From Crambe crambe (lineage: Eukaryota; Porifera; Demospongiae; Poecilosclerida; Crambeidae), in the NCBI GenBank assembly GCA_963924555.1, contig OZ004597.1, positions 1,488,001-1,552,000 on the forward strand: a stretch of DNA of 64,000 nucleotides, written 5' to 3'. Below the pieces are notes generated by a model. It was not told the DNA's origin and did not search any database. It saw only the letters and a program-made list of their open reading frames with translations. The first letter of the stretch is position 1. The number at the start of each line of letters is the position of its first letter. Shown here piece by piece: positions 44,398 through 56,200 of the stretch. The translations under genes and the position numbers were made by a program.

Positions 44398-47300
44398 CTA
44401 TTCAGGTAACAAGTCATCATCAAGTTCTACATCATTAAATTCATCATCACGGGCTGCTTGCCTGGTAGCTGCTGTCTTGGGCCGAGCAGGGACCTCACCC
44501 ATTGGGTCAGTATAATTGACATCTACAATTACAGAGAGAACCGGTAGTGGGCTAAACTCTTAGCAGTTAGTATTTCAGCTACATACCCAACTCTCTTCTT
44601 TTCATTCCAGCACTGCCACCACCACCTGATTTACCATTTTCATTATCATAAAAAAAGGCACTGTAATGAAACACGTACTCACCACTATCTCCACTGTTTC
44701 CTCTTTCTATATTGAGACCAACTCCACTGGAATCCATTTGTCGTCTTGAACTTCCTCCACTACTCTTCCGACTTCCACCAGAAACATCCCTCTGAATAAG
44801 GAATTGGGGGGGGGGGGGGGGGGGGGGGGGGGAATCACAATCTCCTGCATGCATAATTATTTAACAGGCTTACCTGCTTCTTTGTATCTAGCATTTTCTC
44901 AACTTTTCTGAGTTTGAGTGAGTAATCTTGCAACTCTTTTAGCTCTAGATCACTGCACAACTTCACTAAAAACTTCAAACAGTCAATATTTTCAGGAAAC
45001 TTTCTGTGTATTTCCTTGTAGCATTGAAGTGCTTGTTGGTAATTCCCTGAAAAAATGTATAAGTCCTGAGCTCATGAAATAAATACCTCATAGAAATAAT
45101 TATAGACTGACCTATTTTTCTGTAACAGCTGGCCACCATGAGTTGCCAGTTTATCTGGGTAGGCTGGATCAGTGCTGCCTTCTCAAAGTAGTGAATAGCC
45201 TTGTCTGCAAACTGTGACTCCATATAGTAGGCCCCAAGCCATGAGATGACATCAATGTTAGTGGGACAATAGCGAAATGACTCATAATGGTACTGGTAGG
45301 CCTGGGAGTGGTCACTAATGTCATCATACAACTCTCCCATCCTTTGCAAGATCTGAGGATCTGTGGGCACCAATGTTGTCACTTGCAAAAACCTGTACAT
45401 TAGATAATACGGTGTAAGAGCACAAAATCACATCAGATAATCACATGAAGATAATCACATGAAGTGAGGTCTTGCACTTCAGAGTCAACATTCCATTGCA
45501 TTTATTAACCATCTTACTCATGACCATTCACTTGCAATAATGTCAGCTGCTAAAGTTACAAAGTTACAGTACATCCTCACCATTCCATGGAATGATTAAA
45601 GTCATCCATTTTGTCATAAATATCGGCCAGATGCCACATGATTTGAGAAGAGTTCTTCAAGATGGTGTGCAGCTTTAGAAAGGAGTTGAGAGCATCGTTT
45701 GTGCGACCTAACTTTTTTTGGACGAGGCCAAGGTTATACAGAGCTTCACAGCAGGTTGCTTCAACATTTAAGGCTTCTTGAAAGTAGTCAGCAGCCTTCT
45801 CATACTGCTTGCTACCAAACAGGCAGCAACCTTTATTCACCAATGCTGCACATCATAACACAGCAACTTATCATTAATTTCTCGTCTTTATTAACTTACC
45901 ATTAGGGTTGTATCGATCTAGAGATGTAGCTGAATCGGCATATTTCTCAGCTTGTTTCATATCATTCTCCTAAATATTATAGTGACATGAGCAGTAGCTA
46001 AAGTTTAGCTGTTAGTTTGAAACTCACCAAAAAGAAGATAAAAGAAAGGTTAGTGGATGCCGTCCCTGCCATTTTATTGTCTTTCTTTCCGCATTCTTTG
46101 AATGTTTCAATGGCCTGAACCATTCAAAAATATAGCTATTAAAAAGGCAAGAAGAAACTTCTTTTCTCACTCACACGTGGTATGTCACTCTGCCTGAGGT
46201 AAGTGAGGGCCTTTGTGATCTCCAACTCACTTGCCAGATCGCTATAGAGAGACTCGGTCACCCTCTCAATGCACCAATCAAAACCAATTGCAAACGAGGA
46301 CTCTATCACAGGGGCAATGAGTTTAGCTGCTGTCAGAATGGTTCTTTCAGCCTGGGCTTTTCTCTCCTTCTCAATTTTCCTGAGGGAATCATCTTTGATG
46401 GCTTCTATCAGGAGTCGCTGGTGAGGGTCGTCATCCTAATAAGATTTGTTAAACTCATGATAGGAACAATGAAGTGTAAAGACCCCTCCCAATAACAGTA
46501 TGTGAACCACTTTAGCACTTGTCAATATGTCAATATTGAAATCAACACATCCACTAGATTGGATTCCCCTGTCAGATATTCACCCCCACACTTGATTAGA
46601 TTGGATTCCCCTGTCAGATATTCACCCCCACACTTGATTAGATTGGATTCCCCTGTCAGATATTCACCCCCACACTCGACTAGATTGGATTCCCCTGTCA
46701 GATATTCACCCCCACACTCGACTAGATTGGATTCCCCTGTCAGATATTCACCCCCACACTCGACTAGATTGGACTCCCCTGTCAGATATTCACCCCCACA
46801 CTTGATTAGATTGGACTCACAACTGTGGGATAGTATCTGTCCTCATCTTCAATGCCTGTATTGATGAGCAGAGTTCTCTGAAAGGTCTTCTTCAGCTTCT
46901 CTCTGTCACTGATGGCATAGTAGCACAGCAAGAGATTGAGAGCTGGGGAGACAAGGGGTTGAATAAAGTGCAGAAGATTAGTGATTAATGGTTGATACAG
47001 ACAAACCATTTCAGTTGATTCATGCAAATTTTAAGCTCAAATGGTGGATACTTCCAAATCATTATAGTCCACATTATCTTGGCTATCCAAGAGGTTCACA
47101 TACCAGCTTTGAAGTTGGCCTCCTCTTCCATGATGCTCTCAAAGGCAGTGATGGCATCAGCATAGCGCCCCATGCGTACAAACACAGCACCTATGTTCTG
47201 CAAGATCTGGAGTCTGACTCCTCTGTGGATGTCTTGGATCTGATCCAGTGCCATGCGATACATCTTTATGGCTTGTGGGTATTGACCTTGCTCGGTATAA

Positions 47301-48594
47301 ATGTTACCCATGTTGACCCGAAGTCGTCCTAATGTCATAAAATTCAGTCTTTAGGTCAGTACATGGATTAAATGTTTTTTTACCAGCAGTGTTAAACATC
47401 TTGTTTTTCACTATCAAAAGGTATGTGTTAAGAGCATCCCTAAGATTTCCATTGGCATGATACTGGATGCCCAAGTTGAACAAGACCTGTGTATGATAAT
47501 TACAGGGGATACCCCCAATTAAAAAAGGAAAAAAAAGAAAAGAAAAAAAAAAGGTAGAGATTCATTAAATAAGTGCATACACAATAGGTGAGGTCAAGGT
47601 TGACTTGATCGGTGAGTTGAGTCCGTTCTCTTTGTTTGCACAACATTCTTTCCTTCCGAGCGGCCTCTTTGGCTTTGTCCAGAGCCTATACAAACCAATG
47701 AACTTAATAGGGATCTATAGGCTGGTTATTCCCGCAAATAAAACTTTGCATCATAAGTGTATACTCACTGTTTGCAAATCTCCCATACTGTTTGCCTGAG
47801 CACTCTCCTCTACCAAGACATTAACAGTATGTTCCAGCTTTTTGACGAGTTCTTGAGGACTATGGCAACAATAATACATAATGATGGATTACTATGTTGA
47901 TTGGTCATGTACCTATCTTCAGCTTTCTCTAGGACTGCCCGAGAAACCTTACTAGAAGCCTGCTTGAGAGGGTCGAAGTGCTGACCTAAAGAAACAGACG
48001 ATCAAAAGTAACTTAGTTATGGTTAAGCTCAACAATGGTGAGTGAAATCACCTTTGGTTGAAGAAGAGAACCCAGCAGCTGTCACTCCAGTCACTGGTCT
48101 GGCCTGAGCAGAATCCTAAGATGGAAGAAAACCATTTCCCCACTAATATCTTTATAATAAACGAAACTTACGGCAGCAAATCCTGTGACAGGCCTGAAAC
48201 CTGTCTGTAGTGTACGCATCTGAAAAATAAGAGATAAATTTTAAATTCAAAACATGAAGGTAGGTTAATTTATTATTGCACATACCCCACCACCTTGACC
48301 AGGTTTACTTGTAGCGGGTATCTGATTGATAAAATACAAGTTAGAGCTAAAAGATTATTTCTGGGATACTTGAAATCGGACTTACGGATGGACGCTGGGC
48401 ATATCCAGTTTGTATCACACGTTGAAGCTCTGGATCATCTTCCAATTCCTGAATAAGGAGAAAATAGAGGAAAATGAGAAGGGAAGTTTGACAGAAATCA
48501 TCAGTATTATTACACGTTGTATAGATCCATAGTCATATCCTGAGTAGAGATCATCATTTTCCGCATCATCTGGTGCCAAGTGAACGTTTTCCAT
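44398..48594 (-). CDS. IFT88: IFT88, intraflagellar transport TPR protein
   Basis: IFT-B core subunit needed to build cilia and flagella. Minus-strand multi-exon gene. The start MENVHLAPDD and DDLYSGYDYGS, then ELEDDPELQRVIQTG, match the conserved N-terminus. The TPR arrays follow, for example RVNMGNIYTEQGQYPQAIKM, MALDQIQDIHRGVRLQILQN, ALYNLGLVQKKLGRTNDALN, WLGAYYMESQFADKAIHYFE and LIQPTQINWQLMVASCYRK. The last exon ends with the acidic tail DDEFNDVELDDDLLPE. A less conserved Gly/Ser-rich segment near the C-terminus (44800-44586) follows a poly(C) acceptor tract. In a sponge it would serve choanocyte flagella and larval cilia. Exon edges were not all fixed. Confidence 0.95.
44806..44832. repeat. 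G27 homopolymer in an IFT88 intron
   Basis: On the coding (minus) strand this is poly(C), immediately upstream of the acceptor CTTATTCAG of the penultimate IFT88 coding block. It takes the place of the usual T-rich polypyrimidine tract. Confidence 0.9.
46554..46815. repeat. 42-bp tandem repeat in an IFT88 intron, about six units
   Basis: Units start AGATTGGATTCCCCTGTCAG and end with CACTTGATT or CACTCGACT. On the minus strand the array begins within the first bases of the intron, directly after the donor GTGAGTCCAATC. Because 42 is a multiple of three, it also creates a spurious open frame on the plus strand. Confidence 0.92.
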
Positions 48595-48949
48595 CGCCCT
48601 AGTCTATTCAATACTATCAGCAGGAGAGGTTTATTCGATTCTTATCTCTAAATACCCTCCTATTCAACGAGAAACAGCAGCTCAAAGATAGTGTGGCGGT
48701 ACGTGGTGGTGGCTTTCCCAACTCCTCAGCTGTTTACACTTTTGTCATGTATCGTCATGGTAACGACTTAGACACGTGCTAAGGATGTAATAAAATAAAA
48801 TAGGCGGGACATCCTCTTTAGTTACTATTAAGCCACTGAGCGATTGAAGGATTATGTATTAGCGATCGCAGCTGAGGCTCTGGCACCTAGATAAGGTCTA
48901 GATAAGGATACTAGGGTAGCTTGCTGTTCTGACTAAACCTGCCAGCAGA
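48595..48949. promoter_or_regulatory. Bidirectional IFT88-tomosyn promoter with a candidate X-box
   Basis: 355 bp separate the two divergent start codons. CATGGTAAC (48756-48764) is a half of the RFX X-box consensus (complement GTTACCATG), followed less perfectly by the other half. It lies ~165 bp upstream of IFT88. RFX factors drive ciliary genes in animals and X-boxes of IFT genes are usually this close. No TATA box is seen. Confidence 0.55.
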
Positions 48950-51900
48950 ATGGAAAGAATACTTCAGGCCCTGGGATTCGACAGTAAGCCAGATTATGCA
49001 GAAAAGATCCCTGAGAATCTCAAGCCAGAAGATTTTAACATTCATGAAGTGAGTGACAGTCTATTCCTGATCTCACACGTACTACTTCCCTGTAATATTT
49101 AGCAGTTCATTCTCTGCTGTTTAAAGATCTTATTCAGTTAGTCTCTCTGTGAGCTAGCTAGCTAGAGCTTGTTGTTATATAAATGAGTAGTGGAGTTAGC
49201 TAAATGAGGATATTAGCTAGATGATGTGGTAGATAGGTTAACAGAAGCATGATAGGTTTTTTTCTCCACACTTATAGTCATCACTTGTGGTATAATCTGG
49301 CATCATGGGGGCGTTATTGAGCCTGTCTCTCTCTGTATGTCTTGTCTGTGCTGAAATAGGGGCTTAAAGAAGATGGTATTTTTCTTTCTCTCTCTCTCTC
49401 GGCACTATTTTTGTTTAGTCTAATATTTTATTGCCATGAGTAATTGCTCAGATTTGGATGAAACTTAAATGCCATTTGCTTTTCCTATAGACCTTTCACC
49501 ATGGTTTTCCTAGCCAGCCCACCTGTCTCGATTACGATCCTCTTCAGCAGCTGCTTGCTATTGGAACAGAGGATGGAGCAATTTTACTATATCCTTCAAA
49601 ATTCAAGTTATGCAGGAAATGATAAAGGACCAAGTTAATGATAAGTGGCTCATGCCCCTTTGTGATAAAATGTACCAGTGCATACCATTCTTTTTATGGC
49701 AAGAGCTTGGCTAATTTATAATGCATTTTTGAATAGTACAGCAATGAAAATTGATTCATAGAGGAGTAATTACAAAGAAGCTATGGCAACGAAAATAATT
49801 TATTGGTTGTATTGTGTGCCTAGCACCTATTGAATGTGAATGTAGTAACCCCATGAATAGATGCCAATGTGAATGTGACCCCATGTCCCAAGTATGAACA
49901 GGTGCTACAACTGTTGTGTGTATTTTAATCCTTGACTGGTGAGCGAATATATACATTGGGCAAGCCTGGCTTGGAGAGGTATTTCAAGCACCCCACTCCA
50001 GCAGCTGTTCTCAAGATGCAGTTCATCACCAATAAGGTGTGTATATTCAAATAGACTAAGCCATAGCATGCCACGGGATACTGATACAAACATCACCTAC
50101 CACATCCAATTGAACAAGAGGAAAAGTGTGGAAATCAGCATGAAATGAGTTACCTATGTACATAAAGGTGTGCACTTCTTTAGTTTCTTTGCTGGCAGGT
50201 GGTCTTAAGATGGCAGTTGCATCTCCACTTATTCACGCGCCATGTAGTAGTAGTATTCATATGACTCAAAAGGGAGATGATATTTTACTGTGTGTGATGA
50301 TTCATCAGGAGATTAAGGAAGTGTAATATGCTACATACATAATATAGTGACATGATATAAAGCATAGCCACTGACAGCCACAACAGTGCAGTGGGAAGGA
50401 AGAAAAAAAAAGTGGTATTTATGTAGAGTGAAGGTGCATAATAGAGTGTGTTCAAGGCTTCTTTGTTTTGTCTGAGTGGGTGTAATGACATTTTTGACTC
50501 TTCTGTTTTTTGTGACCTGTCTTCACATTCATGGTTCTGCTTACTCTATAGGGTGAGCTGGTGACTTGTTGTGATGATGGCTGCCTCTACTTGTGGTCCA
50601 TACAGGACCATATTCCAAAAGTCCTTCACAAGCTCGAGTTCACCAGAGAGAATGAAAAGTAAGTTATAATCACAGAGGAAGAGTAGCGGTTCTTTACTGT
50701 GTATGGCATTTTCGCAAGAAATTGGAAATTGATATGAGTAGGAATTATACTGACTAATGTTGGGGTCAAATTACGTTGCATCTGGGAAGGGTATTTCATC
50801 CCCACCCAAGCCTGTGGAATAAACAACACACAAGTGCAGTGAGGAATTTAATACTCTCCATGTTAATGAGTTGGCTCACAAAAAACCCCCCCCAGACTAT
50901 GGCGGGTGAGCTGGGATCCAGGTGTTGCGGGTAGCAGCTCCTCCCCCTACCCAGTTATGTACCTCCATTTAACTCCTCCCACTGACGCTATGTGCTTGGA
51001 GGTGATAAAAGGTGGGAGGCCCCCCCTCCCCCCCCCCCCCCCCCCCCAACCTGGCCCAACTACAGATCACAGGTAGCCCCCCATTGGCTACCTGGAGGAA
51101 CTTGTACCTTACCCCTTATCCCTAAGAGGAGGGTGGGAGGGGAACTAGTAGCTAGTGCAGGCCTAGAGCAGACAATTCGTCAAAGCTAGCAGACAGGCAG
51201 CTGGATCCCGCCAGAAAGCACGAGGAACCCTGCGCATGTGCCATCCTACATCCGGCTGCCGCACCCCGCGCCGCCCCCTCTAGTTTGCCTCTCATTAACC
51301 TCAGTTAAATGTCCCATCAAACTGTCAATCCATCTTCTTCTGCCCCTCCCACCCTTACCCCACCCACCCACCCCAGGCCCACCTGCATTTCCCACAGCTA
51401 CAAGTCGGAATGGCTCTATGTTGGCTCAGAGGGAGGGAATGTGTACATAATTCACATTTCCAGCTTTCAGATTTCAGGATTCACTGTGTACTGGGACCAG
51501 GCTGTTGGAGCGTGAGTTTCAGATCATAGTTAGCTTAGACAGTAGCTCGTTCACTTTCCACAATAGCTGTGGACTAAGGAAAAACACTTCTAATGTGTAG
51601 TATTTGCAGCATGCCCACACCTTTTACTGTATAGCAACCCTTTCCCCCAGTAATTTCGATCAGTTTTATCTTCATTAGTTGTGCATTCAAACATTACATA
51701 TTTGAGAGCTTCATCAAAATTATAGGTTCTATGCATACATAATGAGCATTATACACATGATGTGTGTATCCTCTTATGCTAATGGTAGTCATATAACAAG
51801 GAAACGCATACTGGCTCTCTCTCTCTCTCCCATTATGTAGTTCCTCCCGAGCCAAGCCAGGTCATGTTCTAGCTGTATTGGAACATCCCATGGACCAAGG

Positions 51901-53252
51901 AAAGGTACTTGTCATACAATGTACTTGTCAACAGCTCTCCAAAATTAATGTTCTGGGTATTGTATTACTAAATATTTACATCGAGTGCTTCTAAAAAAAG
52001 CGCAGTTAATAATTAATTCTAATAGCCAACTGCTTATTATTGTTAAGGTGTGTATTTCTAAACTGCAACTATCAAATCCATATCTCCCAGTACTGCTACA
52101 GTGCTTCTGGAGCCATCACAGCCTAGTGTTTCTGGAGCCATCACAGCCTTTGTAAATTCATACCATTTGTTTGGGTCCACAGGTGCTAAGATGGTTTCAC
52201 TTCATCCTCACTTGATCCCTTGACCATTCCTGTTATTATGGCATGATGTCCAACACTGTGTCAGACTGTTATAACTGTGCTAACAGCAATTTCCTCTTCT
52301 TTGTGTATCAGATTCTGATAGCTTACAATGGAGGACATTGTGTTCTGTACTGCATGAAGCAACACGACTCCCAGCAAAGCTCCTCCTCTTCGGAATCCAA
52401 GCCACCTGCAGATCACAAGAAGTTTTCCTTCAACCCTGGAGACAACCATGTACATATGTTGCCTTTCCTCCCCCTTAGCCTTGATCCATCCCTTTTGCCC
52501 CACCCACATGCAGATTTTGACTTCAGTGTGTTGGGTGGGAAGTGGTCGTCACATTGCCTGTTCATACAGCGATGGAAGCATCGTTCTCTGGAACTCAAAG
52601 TCAGAGGCAAAGCCAGAAAAGGTGTTCTTTTTACATGGTGAGCCTATATATACTCCACTTACATAAAGCATGGATAAATGGATCTTTTATAATATACTTT
52701 AGAATGTGACCCATCTCAGTTCAGACCGATCTATAAGATGCAGGTTGTACAGACAGATAGGTAAGTTGTTCGCCAGTCATTAGGGCCGTGCTGTGTTGTC
52801 TCTTATGCATGCATGTGTTGAGTGTTAGGTATAATAGAACTGGCTTTGGGATTGCCCAAAAGTGTATTTGATTTGACTTTCTATTTGGAGTCAGTGACAC
52901 TTAAACAAAACAGTGGGTAATTCTGTTGGCGGCTTAGCATTGGAATGTGAAGTTAAATTAAAAGAAATTGTTATGGGCCCTCAGGTTTTAGCATGTTCCC
53001 TTTCATGTGCAATGCAACCAACCTCCTCCTTTTAAAAGTGTAGGAGTGGTGAGGTTCTTGTGACTAACTAACCTGGAACCTCCTGACCCCTAAACTCCTT
53101 TTATTCCAATGTGTGACTGACACATTTTATATTGCCACTGTAATGTAGCAAATTAGAAGAATTCTTTTTTTGCTAACACAATGCTCTTGCTGGATACATA
53201 CACGCATAATATTTATCTTGCATTCAAAGTGCAGGTTTAGTAATAAACTGGC

Positions 53253-53296
<44 letters not shown>

Positions 53297-56200
53297 ACAT
53301 TTCAGAAGCATTATAATACTTGATTCATAATAATTATAATGAGAAATCGTATACTGCTATTTATGTTGTAGTGATCCCCTGTACGCGTGTAGTGGTGGGT
53401 TCCCGGAGAAGGGCAAGGATGCTCCTCAGACCTTGACCATCTCACAGGGGAAGTCGTCCACCATGGTGTCCTGTAGCTCTACCATCATTGACTTCCTTTG
53501 CCTCCCTTCCTCCCCACATAGCAGTGGTAAGTCCCTGTAATTAGCCTAACCCTTCCTCCCCACAAAGCAGTGGTAAGTCCCTGTAATTAGCCTAACCTTT
53601 CCTCCCCACAAAGCAGTGGTAAGTCCCTGTAATTAGCCTAACCTTTCCTCCCCACAAAGCAGTGGTAAGTCCCTGTAATTAGCCTAACCTTTCCTCCCCA
53701 CAAAGCAGTGGTAAGTCCCTGTAATTAGCCTAACCTTTCCTCCCCACAAAGCAGTGGTAAGTCCCTGTAATTAGCCTAACCTTTCCTCCCCACAAAGCAG
53801 TGGTAAGCCAATTCAGTGCCCCTTGCAATTAGTAAGAAATACCCCACACACAATTCAGTGCCCCTTGCAATTAATAATCATAAATTTCACTTTCAGACTG
53901 CCAGAAACCGTTTGCTCTGGTCATTATTGCCAAGAATGAAATGATAATCCATGATTTAGCAAGTCCCGGGTAAGCTGTAGTATGTTCAATTAATATGTAT
54001 CCCATAGTTATCACTCTTAATTACTTGCCGACCAGTTCAAAGTGCAGTCAAGGCTTGCAATTAAAGGATTTACTTGTCATTAATTAATGCATAACTGACA
54101 GTAGGAAATGCATTATGTTCTGGCATGCAGGTATCCCAGGTATCCCAGTTACAGTCTGCCCTATGCCTTGGACATACACCTCCCAGCTGTCACTTTCATT
54201 TACTACTATGCCAGTTGTCCTGAAGAATTTATCGCACAGCTCCACTCTGTCAAGTCCAAAATGATGACCACTTCAACAAAGGTATTATATCTATACAAAC
54301 ATGTATACATGTAATGACATGTGATGGACATGTGATGGATGTAATGACATAATATACATGTACATGTGATAGATGTAATGACATGTGATGACATGTGATG
54401 GATATTGGATGTAATAACATGTAATGCCCTAGCAAAAAAAACAACATGTTTGCTATTCTGACCTAGTTATCGGTACAGAATAATGATATTGCATATCACT
54501 GATCTATTAAAATTGCTTGTTGTGTGTGGGTGACATGCAGCCATGGCCACTGAATGGTGGGAAATGGGGTCAAGAAGTTCCACATTCTACCACAGACATC
54601 ATCATCACTGGGTAAGTGGTTCAACTTGATGGACGTACGTAGCAGGTAGCATGTACTGTATTAGTGGGGTCAGTGTGGTACATTCATTCCATTCTCCCTG
54701 CAGGCACACTGATGGTTCTGTCAGACTGTGGCACTGCAACTCTGGTAAGATAAAATGATTTCTGCACACCCACCCCACCTTTGAACCTTTAGTTGATTTG
54801 ATGATGCTTATTTTATAGTGATGTGGTTGTACTTTCTTTTTTAGTGATCTTCCAACCATTCTTCACCATTGACACCTCACGCTACTTCAAGATGAACTAC
54901 AAAGAGAGCCCTACCAAATCTTCCAACAACAGCTCCATTGGCAGCAGCAAGACCACACCCACTGGTGGAAAGACTACACCCACTGGTGGAAAGACCACAC
55001 CCGTACGTCCCCCTCCCCCCTCACACCCTCCACCAAGGTCTAAGATATCATCAGAGAGGAGTCCGGTGATGAGGGTGAAAGGTCTGCCGAGTGTGATAGA
55101 AGATGGAGAACTGGATGAGGTAGGAGAGGAAGTGTTTGTAGAGGACGAAGACTCTAAGGGAACTCCTTCTCCAGCTACTGGTCAGGTCCACGCTAATGGA
55201 GAAGAGAATACTGATGGTGTGTACATGTAGTATACAAGCTAGTATACTAACAAGTTAATAGTGTTGTGTACATGTAGTATACAAGCTTTATCATGGGTAT
55301 ACAAGTTTTGTATGCAGAGCTTTATGTTTAGTATACTGAGTATACAAGTATAATGGTATTGTGCAGCTGAAAATTCACATACCTTTACTGCAGGTGATGT
55401 TGATGTAACAGAGAAGAAAGGTTTCTTTCATGATAGGAGAACTAGAAAGAAACTGAAGAGCAAGAGTAGTTTCAAAACCTCTGTGTCTGACGATCCATCA
55501 GGAACAAATGATCACGAGGAGAAGAAGCATTCCATGGACAAGAAGCACTCTTCTTCACATCTCACCAGCAAAAAGTCCTTCCACAAAATGGCAAAGTTGG
55601 TCAAGTTGGGACGCTCTCTCAGCAATGAGAAGAAAAAATCTAAAAATGAGGAAGTCGATGGTGAGTCCAATGAAGGGGGTGGAGGAGGAGAAGGTGTGGA
55701 GGAGGGGAACCAAGAAGAAGTAATAGAGGAGGTAGAGGAGGGAGGGTCTCAAGAATCATCATCATCAACGTCACGGCCTTCCTCGGTGATTGGCACTTCT
55801 GATTCTTCAGAGCAGAGGCCTCGCAAGAAAAGACCTCCTCCACGACCCAACGCCATTGTCCTGAAGCAGCAAGATTCTCAATCAATTCCTCCCCAGGTGA
55901 CCTTCACCACTTCTGGTAACACTGATCCTCATAACTTTCCAAATGACCACGTGGCTTATGCCGAGAATGAGGAAGCGGTCTCAGCCACACCATCGAGCCA
56001 GAACCACCACCATCTTCACGAGAAGAGAAAAACAGCCAAGTCAAGACAGGAATCTCCAAGACGGGATGCCCCTGCTCATTTGAAATCCAGAAACTCCCCT
56101 CACCGTCTGACAACAAGGTCTCAGTTTTCTCGGATCTTTTCTCAACCGGATGACGATTACTTTACAGTCAATTACATCAACATGTGTGTGTGTGGACTGT

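Noticed and set aside
46502..46864. 120-residue plus-strand frame with a repeating 14-residue unit
   Set aside because: Produced by the 42-bp intronic minisatellite antisense to IFT88; it is a by-product of a unit length divisible by three.
49589..49640. A GT donor at GTTATG (49607) for tomosyn intron 2
   Set aside because: It would add residues not in the conserved motif and has a poor donor; the AT-AC pair gives a colinear protein.
51030..51048. Poly(C) run in a tomosyn intron as a functional element
   Set aside because: An isolated homopolymer with no splice-site or gene context to support a role.
53507..53805. Regularly spaced direct repeats as CRISPR
   Set aside because: 46-bp contiguous units without distinct spacers; the unit is a copied splice junction.
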